Shown: piece after piece, positions 1 through 6,628 of the stretch
Numbering within the stretch: the stretch's first letter is position 1
Layout of the letters: every line of letters starts with the position of its first letter
Assembly (NCBI GenBank): GCA_030147645.1
Contig: JASBUY010000380.1
Span: forward strand, 1-10,067
Origin: Aquabacter sp.
Lineage (GTDB): Bacteria > Pseudomonadota > Alphaproteobacteria > Rhizobiales > Xanthobacteraceae
Reading direction: 5' to 3'
Length of the DNA stretch: 10,067 nucleotides
Translations under genes and position numbers: made by a program
The notes under the pieces: model-generated
Told to the model about the DNA's origin: nothing
The model's database searches: none
Seen by the model: only the letters and a program-made list of their open reading frames with translations

Positions 1-1081
1 CCACGCTCGGCAGCCACAGCTTGCCATCCAGCATGTCGGCGGAAATCTGCTTGGCCTGCACCCACATGTCCGGCTCGCGGATGACGTCCTTCACATTGTC
101 GCAGGCGAAGGTGAACTGGCACGCAAGGTGGCGGTGGGCATTCTGGTAGACGGCCTTGCACACGTCGTTGGGATAATAGCCGGAGAAGACCCGGTTGATG
201 ATGACCTGGGCCACCGCGATCTGCCCGCGCTTCGGCTCGCCCCGGCTTTCGAAATAGATCGCCTCCGCAAGGCATTTCTCGGCTCGGGCGCGGGCTGTGC
301 CCTCCAGCGAAAGGCGCATCGCCGGCGAGGGGAAGATGCCGTCCGTCTCCGGGCTTTGCAGAGGAGGCGGGGGCGCGATGGGAAGCGGCACGATGGTCAC
401 GCTTTCCGGCAATGTCGCATATTCGAGCGCCAGGGGAAGCCGGCCCATAGTCTCGGCGTCGAAGATCATGCTGGGGTCGCGATAGAGCGGCGCATGCTGA
501 GCCGCCTGATCGAGCAGGTTCGCCGCATCCATGTCCGGCCGCAGGACGCGCGAGAGGTCGAACGCCTCGGAATCCGCGGGCCGGCTTTCGCTCGTGAACG
601 GGCCGCTCACGCCTTCGCCGCCGCCAAGATCGGGGCCGAAAGCCGGAGGCTCGGCATCGTCGGCGTGGGCGCCCTGCCGGGTTTCCTCGTCGATGCCGGG
701 AAGGCTCATGACCATGTCGAGCGCCAATTCGAGATACGCTTGGTCGAGCGCGGGCGTCGGACCGAATACGGTCGGCGGCTCTTCCGGCTCGGCCGGATGC
801 GCAGGCAGGGCCGCGAGCACAAGGGCGGGGGGCTGGGAAAAGTCCGATTGGGCGGCGGCAGGGGCGCGGTCCGCCTGTAAGGTCAGGCCCGGGGCCGGCC
901 ATTCCAAGGTGGCCACCCGCAGGGCACGGGCGGGCGCGCCCAACAGCGGCGGCTGCGCGCGCTCTGCGGCGGTGCGCGAGAGAAATGCGTCGGACGGCAG
1001 CGTCTGCGCAACCGCCGGAAGCTGGCCGAGGGCCGCAGCAAGGATGGTGGCCGGCCAAAGGCCGGAAAGACGGACAGCCAT
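1..1081 (-). CDS. SleB-type cell wall hydrolase, C-terminus cut by window edge
   Basis: Reading leftwards from the ATG at 1081, the frame stays open for 360 codons to the window edge. Residues 1-26 look like a Sec signal peptide (basic start, hydrophobic core, ending near AVAQ), so the protein is probably exported to the periplasm. Residues 27-265 are low-complexity, rich in Ala, Pro, Glu and Asp, with no recognisable fold. From about residue 268 the SleB/Hydrolase_2 domain begins: EAIYFESRGEP at 273-283, where E278 aligns with the catalytic glutamate of the family, then QIAVAQVIINRVFSG (287-301), Cys308, Cys321 and Cys327, and DGKLWLPSV at the edge. This family cleaves peptidoglycan glycan strands, in Bacillus spores as a lytic transglycosylase; alphaproteobacterial members are presumed wall-remodelling enzymes. 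Family members usually end a few dozen residues after this point, so little is missing. A GAAGG about 7 bases upstream supports the start. It lies 170 bases downstream of meaB on the same strand, and no functional link is evident. Confidence 0.88.
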   Translation of the reverse strand, partial: MAVRLSGLWPATILAAALGQLPAVAQTLPSDAFLSRTAAERAQPPLLGAPARALRVATLEWPAPGLTLQADRAPAAAQSDFSQPPALVLAALPAHPAEPEEPPTVFGPTPALDQAYLELALDMVMSLPGIDEETRQGAHADDAEPPAFGPDLGGGEGVSGPFTSESRPADSEAFDLSRVLRPDMDAANLLDQAAQHAPLYRDPSMIFDAETMGRLPLALEYATLPESVTIVPLPIAPPPPLQSPETDGIFPSPAMRLSLEGTARARAEKCLAEAIYFESRGEPKRGQIAVAQVIINRVFSGYYPNDVCKAVYQNAHRHLACQFTFACDNVKDVIREPDMWVQAKQISADMLDGKLWLPSV

Positions 1082-1251
1082 GGCATCGCCTTCGACGCGG
1101 CGGCGGCCGGAATATGGCCGCCGGGACGCCCGTCGCGGCCAGCGGCGCAGGCCCGAGGAGCGCTCCGGGAACAATCGGGCGCCGCATCCGGCCGGCTCAG
1201 CGCCATGGGACAGCGGCCCCATGGTTATCGGCAATTAAGCTTACGGGGACG

Positions 1252-2238
1252 TTAAACGCGTGGGGCCAGTGCCTCAGCGACATGGGCTTCCCGGGAGAAG
1301 GGGCCGCCGGGAGAGGGAGCGATGGCGCGGGCTCGCCGCAAGCCGTCCGTGCCGAAGCGCACCCGAATCGCTTCCTCCACCCATCGCGCCTCCTGGGAGG
1401 CCCGCCGGTCGGCGCCCTCGCCGCTCTCCGCGAGATGAGCCCGATGGGCCGTCACCGCCGCCGCAAAGTCCTCCAGCCCCTCTCCGGTGGCGGCGGACAG
1501 GCGCAGCACCGGGACGCGCCATCTGCCTTCGGCGCCGGACAGCGAAAGAGCACCGCTCACATCCGCCGCCGCGCGCCGCGCCGCGTCTGCCATGTCGGCC
1601 TTGGTCACGACGATGATGTCCGGCAATTCCATGACGCCGGCCTTCATGAATTGCAGGCTGTCGCCTGAGGCCGGCTGGATGCACAGCACGACCGTATCGG
1701 CCACGAGGTCGATATCGGCCTCTGATTGTCCGACGCCGACCGTCTCGACAATCAGCAGGTCATAGACCGCCCGCAGCAGCACCATGGCCGCCACGGCATC
1801 GTCTGAGAGACCGCCAAGGCGGTCCCGCGCGGCCATGGAACGGACAAAGACATGCTGGTCTTCCGGGTCGGTCTGGATGCGGGCGCGGTCTCCGAGCAGC
1901 GCGCCTCCGGTTCGGCGAGAGGACGGGTCCACGGCCAGCACCGCGACGCTGCGGCCCTCGGCGCGGGCGCGGTGAACCAGGGCGTTCGTCAGGGTGGATT
2001 TTCCAACGCCAGGGGGGCCTGTGAGGCCGAGCACATGCGCCTTGGCGGAGCGGGCCGCTTCGTCCAGCAAGGCCACCATCTCCGGCCGGCCGCGCCGGGA
2101 TTCGACGCTCGCCAGGGCCAAAGCCACCCCGCGTTTGCTGCCGGACCGCAGATCCACCAGAGTCGGAATGCCTGATCGTCCCGAACGCTCGCGGCGGGAA
2201 GGCGACAGGGGAGGGGACGGCGGTGCGAAATCCGACAT
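1252..2238 (-). CDS. meaB: MeaB, GTPase chaperone of methylmalonyl-CoA mutase
   Basis: This 328-residue protein is a full-length member of the MeaB/ArgK/MMAA family of SIMIBI G-proteins. Visible motifs are the P-loop GPPGVGKST (74-82), VDPSS...GGALLGDR (103-118), the switch motif ETVGVGQSE (165-173) and the base-recognition motif TKAD (212-215), where many relatives have NKAD. Known members bind adenosylcobalamin-dependent mutases such as methylmalonyl-CoA mutase, gate cofactor loading and protect the enzyme from inactivation. The protein acts in the cytoplasm in propionyl-CoA and branched-chain amino acid breakdown or related CoA pathways. No mutase gene is in the window, so the partner is not identified. 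The first 25 residues are Pro/Ser/Arg-rich and not conserved-looking, and no strong ribosome-binding site precedes the ATG, so the true start could lie slightly downstream. A perfect 16-base palindrome sits 17 bases upstream of the start. Confidence 0.93.
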   Translation of the reverse strand: MSDFAPPSPPLSPSRRERSGRSGIPTLVDLRSGSKRGVALALASVESRRGRPEMVALLDEAARSAKAHVLGLTGPPGVGKSTLTNALVHRARAEGRSVAVLAVDPSSRRTGGALLGDRARIQTDPEDQHVFVRSMAARDRLGGLSDDAVAAMVLLRAVYDLLIVETVGVGQSEADIDLVADTVVLCIQPASGDSLQFMKAGVMELPDIIVVTKADMADAARRAAADVSGALSLSGAEGRWRVPVLRLSAATGEGLEDFAAAVTAHRAHLAESGEGADRRASQEARWVEEAIRVRFGTDGLRRARAIAPSPGGPFSREAHVAEALAPRV

Positions 2239-2254
2239 GAGCGAGGCGTAGCAC

Positions 2255-2270
2255 GTCCGCGCGCGCGGAC
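2255..2270. promoter_or_regulatory. Perfect palindrome upstream of meaB, possible operator
   Basis: The sequence GTCCGCGCGCGCGGAC reads the same on both strands with no spacer. It lies 17 bases before the meaB ATG, where a repressor could block transcription or where the RNA could fold over the translation start. Alternating GC tracts are frequent in GC-rich genomes, so a chance origin is quite possible. No promoter elements that would fix its position relative to transcription are visible. Confidence 0.25.
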
Positions 2271-2358
2271 TGAAGGGAGTGCTGATAAGGGCTGCGGAAT
2301 CGGCAATGCCGGCCTAGTCTGAACCGCTCCGTCAAAGGAATTCAGCGGCAGCCAAACG

Positions 2359-2545
2359 GAAAAAGGCGTCGGCTTGCGCCGACGCCTTTCCACTGACCGG
2401 AACCGTGCGGGGGAACGAAACCGATCAATAGCCCGAACCGGCCCTGGGTCGGTGCGCCTTGAGGCGAACGCAGGCCCAAACCGATGAAGGTCTCACCGCC
2501 AGGCGCCCATTAAGACGCCCCCGATTTGTTGATTAATGCATACTA
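2359..2545 (-). ncRNA. Candidate structured small RNA ending at the intrinsic terminator
   Basis: This is an inferred transcript, read leftwards from roughly 2545 to the terminator at 2361-2389. The stretch before the terminator can fold into a rod. A closing helix pairs CGGGGG (2523-2518) with CCCCCG (2413-2408), and can be lengthened by CG pairs across a two-base bulge. Next, GAGACC pairs with GGTTTC (with one G-U), leaving a large loop on the 5' side. An apical arm follows, with TGGG/CCCA and TGCG/CGCA helices. A rod with a big internal loop and a length of 160-190 bases resembles 6S RNA, but I could not match a conserved 6S sequence, so the family is left open. No convincing -35/-10 pair is visible; the AT-rich bases around 2530-2545 could hold a -10. 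No open reading frame with a ribosome-binding site competes for this stretch. Confidence 0.35.
2361..2389 (-). terminator. Strong intrinsic terminator facing left, upstream of meaB
   Basis: A perfect 12-bp stem (2362-2373 with 2378-2389) closes a four-base loop. Read on the minus strand the stem is followed by a run of five T. The plus-strand reading ends in only three T, so the minus direction fits better. No protein gene on the minus strand ends here: the nearest minus-strand gene to the right ends at 3341, with the plus-strand rhodanese gene between. The terminator therefore either closes a small RNA gene or shields meaB from read-through. Confidence 0.8.
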
Positions 2546-2973
2546 AGACGAACATGAACGGAAGATGAGCGGAGCGGCAAACCGGCAGATTTCGGCGGTA
2601 GGATATTAAACGTCGCCCTCATTTCGTCCCGATCCAACATTTCATTATGGCATTGAAATATAATAGGAATACCAAGCGCGGGGACCTTTGCGGGGAGGGG
2701 CGTTATATGTGGATAAGTGGCCTGGATGTCATGCGCGTTTCATACGCGGTGCCCGCCGGGTGGGCGCTGCAGGGCTAGAAAATAGGCGCTGACGGCTGTC
2801 GGTGGACGACCCGACACCGCCCGGTCGCCCGAGTATCGCCGGTCCTTTCGATCTGCTGTGCTTCCCTTGCCCGCTTGCAGCGCCCCCGGCTATCCTTAAA
2901 GCCAACGGCGCAACCGTGGAGTCGCGGGGAGCCGGCGCCAAGCGCGCTTGCCGAACTTCACGAGGAACCATTG
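2391..2973. other. Long intergenic region without a convincing protein gene
   Basis: No frame on either strand combines a ribosome-binding site with a plausible protein here. The left part (2391-2545) belongs to the candidate small RNA. The middle (about 2520-2710) is conspicuously AT-rich for this genome and holds the imperfect inverted repeat and TATAAT box described separately. The right part (about 2710-2960) is GC-rich and shows no motif I can name. It probably serves as the 5' region of the rhodanese gene, whose ribosome-binding site GAGGAA lies at 2962-2967. Confidence 0.6.
2639..2664 (+). promoter_or_regulatory. AT-rich inverted repeat abutting a TATAAT box
   Basis: ATTTCA (2639-2644) and TGAAAT (2654-2659) form a 6-bp inverted repeat around nine bases. 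The repeat runs directly into TATAAT (2659-2664), a perfect sigma-70 -10 hexamer on the plus strand. The -35 position holds no good TTGACA match, so an activator binding the repeat would be one explanation. The only plus-strand gene it could serve is the rhodanese gene at 2974, which would give an unusually long leader of about 300 bases. Confidence 0.25.
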
Positions 2974-3315
2974 ATGACTGCGCCTAACCCGTTCGGAGGC
3001 CGAATCACCCACCTCACGCCGCAGGATGTGCGCGAGGGCATGGAGGCGGGGCGCATCCTCCTGGTCGACGTGCGCGAACCGGACGAAATCGCCGCTGAAA
3101 GCATCCCCGGCGCCGTTCCTTTCGCGCTGAGTCAGTTCGATCCGGCGCAGCTCCCGGACCCCCAGGGCAAGCGCCTCGTCTTTTCCTGCCGTTCGGGACA
3201 ACGGTCCCAGCGCGCCGCGGCGCTCGCGCAAGCCGCCGGCCTGCCCTTTGAAGAGCATATGCAGGGCGGGATTCTCGGCTGGAAGGCGGCCGGCCTGCCG
3301 ACCTCGGCGGGCTGA
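2974..3315 (+). CDS. Single-domain rhodanese sulfurtransferase
   Basis: The protein has 113 residues, the size of one rhodanese homology domain (as in GlpE or PspE) without a signal peptide, so it is probably cytoplasmic. Visible hallmarks are the VDVREPDE strand-turn (31-38), the IPGA...P stretch (44-49), the active-site loop CRSGQRS starting at Cys72, and the closing GGILGWKAAGLP (97-108). Cys72 would carry a persulfide; the natural sulfur donor and acceptor cannot be told from sequence. The frame is open back to an ATG at 2875, but the ATG at 2974 is chosen because GAGGAA lies six bases before it and homology begins just after it. The gene stands alone on the plus strand and converges with the signalling operon, with 25 bases between them. 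Confidence 0.9.
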   Translation: MTAPNPFGGRITHLTPQDVREGMEAGRILLVDVREPDEIAAESIPGAVPFALSQFDPAQLPDPQGKRLVFSCRSGQRSQRAAALAQAAGLPFEEHMQGGILGWKAAGLPTSAG

Positions 3316-3334
3316 AGGCCAAACCTCTCCGGGC

Positions 3335-3349
3335 TCCGCCTCAGGCGGA
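3335..3349. terminator. Short hairpin between convergent genes, weak terminator candidate
   Basis: TCCGCC (3335-3340) and GGCGGA (3344-3349) form a perfect 6-bp GC-rich stem with a three-base loop. The loop is exactly the stop codon of the minus-strand kinase. It sits 20 bases after the rhodanese stop, so both convergent transcripts would contain it. There is no T-run on either strand, so it is at best a weak or Rho-assisted terminator. Confidence 0.3.
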
Positions 3350-4471
3350 CGCGTCGGGGAGGGCGAAAGCGAGAAGGATGCGGGTGCCCGGCTGGCCGGG
3401 CACGAACTGGATCTGAGCTTCGAGCTTCGTCGCCATGGCTCTCACGATCCGGTTGCCGAGGCCCGAGGCTGGCTCGATGGTTTCAGGCATCCCGATTCCG
3501 TCATCCTCAACGCACAAAACCCCCTGCGTGCCATCCGCGCGCAGCGCGATCCGCACCGGGCCGCTTCCTTGCGGATATGCATATTTCGAGGCGTTGATGA
3601 CGAGCTCCGTCACGATGACGCCGAGTGCGACGGCGCGGTCGGGGTCCACCAGAATACGGTCCGCCTCCACCGAAAGCGTGATCCCGCTCGTGCCGCTATG
3701 AGCGGAAATCTGGAGGTCATCGACCAGGGACACCAGATATTGGTCGAGCGCCACGCTCGCCACCTGGTCGGAGGTGTAAAGCCGCCGGTGCACCTGTGCC
3801 ACCGCGGCGACGCGCCCGCGCGCGGCCTGGAGCGCCTCCTGCACTTCGGGATTGGACGTGGCATTTGCCTGCACGTGGAGCATGGCCATGATGATCTGCA
3901 AGGAATTGCCCACGCGATGGGTCATTTCCCGCAACATGAGGGCGCGTTCCGCCGCCAGGGCTTCGAAGCGGTCCCGCGCCGCGCGAATCTCGGCTTCCGC
4001 CGCCTCATGGGCTTTACGGATGCGGACATTTTGAATCGCGCCGTCCAGCGCGGACCTCAGCAATTCAATGAAGTCGCCCTGCACTTCCTTGATGACATAG
4101 TCGGCCGCGCCCGCCTTCAGCGCGGCGATCGCGACGCGGCTTTCCTGTGTCCCCGTCACATAGACGACCGGCGGCGGGTCCGGCATGGCGCGAATGGCGG
4201 CGAGGGTTTCCAAGCCATCCTGCCCGGGCATGAAATGGTCGAGCGCCACCGCTTCCACGCCGCCGAGCTGAAGAAGGGACAGGCCTTCCGGGCCGCTGGT
4301 CGCCAACTCGACCACATATCCCATGCGCGAGAGTTTGCGCCGGACAAGGCGGCCGAGGCCCGGATCGTCGTCGATATAAAGGACGCGAACTCCTTCGTCC
4401 GCCGGTCCCGGCGCAGCAGGACCCGAGGCCGTGTCGGCGGCGGATGCGAAATCGCCTCTGTCGTCCACCAT
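3341..4471 (-). CDS. REC-HisKA_2 protein: receiver domain fused to a histidine kinase
   Basis: This 376-residue protein carries no membrane segment. An acidic, low-complexity N-terminus (1-27) leads into a receiver domain (about 28-145) with acidic pocket D34-D36, phospho-acceptor D78 (ALDHFMPGQDG), T106 and K128. A helical linker (about 150-180) leads to a HisKA_2 dimerisation domain with H185 in EMTHRVGNSLQII. The HATPase domain follows, with N-box ELVINASKYAYP (289-300; Asn293) and G1 box EDDGIGMP (322-329). HisKA_2 kinases often form short cytoplasmic relays in alphaproteobacteria, some of them in the general stress response. A receiver at the N-terminus suggests that its kinase activity is set by phosphate from another kinase, most simply the CHASE3 kinase of this operon (inference). 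The ATG lies four bases after the stop of the regulator gene with only a weak ribosome-binding site, so translational coupling is likely. Confidence 0.92.
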   Translation of the reverse strand: MVDDRGDFASAADTASGPAAPGPADEGVRVLYIDDDPGLGRLVRRKLSRMGYVVELATSGPEGLSLLQLGGVEAVALDHFMPGQDGLETLAAIRAMPDPPPVVYVTGTQESRVAIAALKAGAADYVIKEVQGDFIELLRSALDGAIQNVRIRKAHEAAEAEIRAARDRFEALAAERALMLREMTHRVGNSLQIIMAMLHVQANATSNPEVQEALQAARGRVAAVAQVHRRLYTSDQVASVALDQYLVSLVDDLQISAHSGTSGITLSVEADRILVDPDRAVALGVIVTELVINASKYAYPQGSGPVRIALRADGTQGVLCVEDDGIGMPETIEPASGLGNRIVRAMATKLEAQIQFVPGQPGTRILLAFALPDASA

Positions 4472-4475
4472 GGAA

Positions 4476-4913
4476 CTATTTCGCCTCGGGCACCTGAATC
4501 ACGGAGAAGAATAAGCCGAGTTGCCGGATGGCGTTGGCGAAATTTTCGTAATTGACAGGCTTGGTCACATAGACGTTGGCGCCGAGATCGTAGCAGCGCT
4601 GGATCTCCATCTTGTCGTCGGTCGTAGTCAGGACGACCACGGGAGAGCGGCGCAGATGCTCGTTCTCCTTGATCCGTTTCAGGATATCGACGCCGGTCAT
4701 GTCCGGCAGATTGAGGTCCAGCAGCACCAGGAGTGCGCGCCCGGCATTCACCGCGCCGCTGCCGTCCGGCCCGAACAGGTGTTCCAGGGCCGTCGTCCCG
4801 TCTCGGAAGGCGACGATGTCGTTCAGAACGCCGGCGCGGCGGATATTCTTCTCGATCAGGCGGGCATGACCCTCGTCATCCTCGACCATGATGATGGTGA
4901 CGTGATTGACCAT
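4476..4913 (-). CDS. Single-domain response regulator, Rcp1/CheY-like
   Basis: The 145 residues are one receiver domain with no output domain. The acidic pocket is E11-D13 (VEDDEGHARLIEKN), the phospho-acceptor is D66 in LLDLNLPDMTG, the conserved hydroxyl is in LTTTDD (95-100), and the invariant lysine is K118 in VTKPVNYENF. The long loop between residues 47 and 60 and the N-terminal EDDEGHARLI match regulators of the phytochrome-linked Rcp1 type, which usually partner with HisKA kinases. It most likely accepts phosphate from the upstream CHASE3 kinase and either acts by protein contact or passes phosphate on (inference). The ATG follows the kinase stop by one base. An AAGAGGAC ribosome-binding sequence (4928-4921) lies inside the end of the kinase gene, so the two are translated together. 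Confidence 0.93.
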   Translation of the reverse strand: MVNHVTIIMVEDDEGHARLIEKNIRRAGVLNDIVAFRDGTTALEHLFGPDGSGAVNAGRALLVLLDLNLPDMTGVDILKRIKENEHLRRSPVVVLTTTDDKMEIQRCYDLGANVYVTKPVNYENFANAIRQLGLFFSVIQVPEAK

Positions 4914-4914
4914 C

Positions 4915-6414
4915 TTACTCGTCCTCTTGGTGCGCGAGTTTCAGGGTCTTGGGCAAAGTCACCTTGAAGGTGGTGCCTTTTCCGAGTTCCGAATCAAGCA
5001 TGACCGATCCACCAAGCCTGCGCACGAGCGTTCGCACATGGGCAAGGCCAATTCCATCGCCGGGTCGATCCTGGGGACCCGACCGCCGAAACAGTTCAAA
5101 CACGCGCGATTTGTCCCGGGTGTCGATCCCACGGCCATTGTCGGCGACGCTGAACATGACATAGGCGGCAGTTTCGGCGGCTGAGATCTGAATGCGGCCT
5201 GGAACGTCGGTGCGCAAGTATTTGACGGCGTTGTCGATCAGGTTGGTGAATATCTGCTCCAGCGCCATCCGGTCGGAGACGATGGTGGGCAGCGGACCGA
5301 CTTCGATGCGCCCCTCGCGCTCGATGAGCTGATGCGCGACCGTCGCCGTGATGCTGTCCATCAGGGCGCGCATATCCACGGGCACGGGCTGCAGCTCGGC
5401 ACGACCCTGCCGGGAAAGGTCGAGAATTGCCTTGATCAGCCGGTCCATCTTCACAATGGACGCCTTGATGAAGCCGAAGGCCTCCTGAAAATCCGCCGCC
5501 AGCGCTTCGTCCTGCGACCCGTCCGTGTCGCCGGCACGCAGCCGCAGGGTTTCCAGGCGGTGAAAGAGGTCGGTCCGCAACTCTTCCAGCTCCCTGGTAA
5601 AGCCCATGATGTTGACCAGCGGCGAGCGCAGATCGTGGCTCACGATATAAGCGAAGGTCTGGATCTCCTGGTTGGCCTCCTGGAGGTCGGCGGTGCGCTC
5701 CTCCACCCGTTTTTCCAGGTCCTCGTTGATGACCGAGAGCGCCGCGTGGGCTTGACGGAGCGCGCGCGAGTTACGCTGGGACAGATGTACCGAGATGCCC
5801 GCGAGCGTGATGATCGCCACCACGCCCAAAATGCTGACAATCAGGAGCCATTGCGCGGAGATGGAGGCGGACGCGGTGCGCTGCTTCAGAAGTCGATCTT
5901 CCTCCGACTTCATCTTCTCCGCGATCTGCGTGATGGAGCGCATCAGTTCTTCGCCCACATCGGTCGCAACCACTTGGAGTGCCGCGTCCCATTGGCTCTG
6001 CCGGCCAAGCGAGACGGTTCGCTCCATCTCGCCCATCTTGCGGCGCACCAACGGGGTGAGGCTGTCCACTGTCGCCACCTGAGCGGCATTGTCGGCCACG
6101 AGGCCGCGCAGCTTGTCGAGCGCCGGGCCGAGGGAGGCCGCTGAGGCGTCGAACAGATCGAGATAGCCAGCATTGCGCGTCAGCAGGAAGCCGCGCTGCG
6201 CGCTCTCCGCGCGGCGCACATAAATCTGGATCGCGGCGACCGTATTCTCCACCTCCAGCGTATGCGCGACGGCGCTCGCATCCTTTCGGGCCTGGTTGAC
6301 CAGCCAGATCGCGACCCCCGAAATGGCGATCAGGATCGCGAAGCCACAGGCGAGCAGGGCCGGCTGGCCGAGACGCGTTATCCAGGACCCCTGGGCAGGG
6401 AGCCGTGTGATCAT
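4915..6414 (-). CDS. CHASE3-domain membrane histidine kinase
   Basis: The protein has 499 residues. A hydrophobic segment at about 18-39 and another at about 189-209 enclose a periplasmic, helical CHASE3-type domain; the stretch RRAESAQRGFLLTRNAGYLDLFD (67-89) is characteristic. A coiled coil follows (about 215-252, ending EERTADLQEANQEIQ), then HisKA with phospho-acceptor His260 in YIVSHDLRSPLVNI. The HATPase shows N-box QIFTNLIDNAVKYL (387-400), G1 DNGRGI (425-430) and G2 GDGIGLAHV (452-460). CHASE3 ligands are unknown, so the signal cannot be named. It is the first gene of a three-gene operon and the obvious phosphodonor for the regulator that starts one base after its stop. The ATG at 6414 has no good ribosome-binding site, only GGAG at a long spacing, but upstream frames give no better start. 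Confidence 0.93.
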   Translation of the reverse strand: MITRLPAQGSWITRLGQPALLACGFAILIAISGVAIWLVNQARKDASAVAHTLEVENTVAAIQIYVRRAESAQRGFLLTRNAGYLDLFDASAASLGPALDKLRGLVADNAAQVATVDSLTPLVRRKMGEMERTVSLGRQSQWDAALQVVATDVGEELMRSITQIAEKMKSEEDRLLKQRTASASISAQWLLIVSILGVVAIITLAGISVHLSQRNSRALRQAHAALSVINEDLEKRVEERTADLQEANQEIQTFAYIVSHDLRSPLVNIMGFTRELEELRTDLFHRLETLRLRAGDTDGSQDEALAADFQEAFGFIKASIVKMDRLIKAILDLSRQGRAELQPVPVDMRALMDSITATVAHQLIEREGRIEVGPLPTIVSDRMALEQIFTNLIDNAVKYLRTDVPGRIQISAAETAAYVMFSVADNGRGIDTRDKSRVFELFRRSGPQDRPGDGIGLAHVRTLVRRLGGSVMLDSELGKGTTFKVTLPKTLKLAHQEDE

Positions 6415-6548
6415 ACGGGGCGGTGCTCCGGCATCATGCGGGAAAACGGAGGCCGGACAGGCCTTGCGGATGGGCTTAGGAAGGGCAATTTCCTCTGTGC
6501 CTCACTGACTGAACAACAATGCAGTAAAGAGCAAGCAAAAAAACCATA

Positions 6549-6575
6549 ATTATAGGCATAGCTGTAGCTTGTCGG
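6549..6575 (-). promoter_or_regulatory. Possible promoter of the signalling operon
   Basis: On the minus strand TATAAT (6554-6549) is preceded, after 15 bases, by CCGACA (6575-6570), which matches four of six -35 bases. The spacer is shorter than usual. The box lies about 135 bases before the CHASE3 kinase start, in an AT-rich patch of an otherwise GC-rich divergent region (6415-6628). No plus-strand promoter for the ligase gene stands out in the same region. Confidence 0.3.
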
Positions 6576-6628
6576 CGCGCCCGGAACGCGCTTGGATAGA
6601 GACATCGCATTTTTTGTGTTGGAGTATC

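Noticed and set aside
128..880. A 250-codon plus-strand frame across the left end
   Set aside because: It is the mirror of the SleB-type hydrolase on the minus strand, whose frame is open to the edge and carries a signal peptide and family motifs.
2590..2640. A short minus-strand frame starting ATG at 2640 within the intergenic region
   Set aside because: About 34 codons without a Shine-Dalgarno sequence or recognisable composition, in a region better explained as regulatory.
2729..2971. An 80-codon minus-strand frame upstream of the rhodanese gene
   Set aside because: No ribosome-binding site, Arg/Pro/Ala-rich shadow composition, and no recognisable domain.
3248..4555. A 435-codon open frame on the plus strand, antisense to the REC-HisKA_2 kinase gene
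   Set aside because: The minus strand encodes an intact, motif-complete kinase in the same place. The antisense product is rich in His/Arg/Gly with no recognisable domain, as expected from a GC-rich shadow frame.
6453..6467. A possible sigma-54 -24/-12 element (GG...TTGC) upstream of the glutamine-synthetase-family gene
   Set aside because: The GG and GC are not at the required ten-base separation, being off by one, and the site lies about 160 bases from the start codon with no enhancer-like sites seen.
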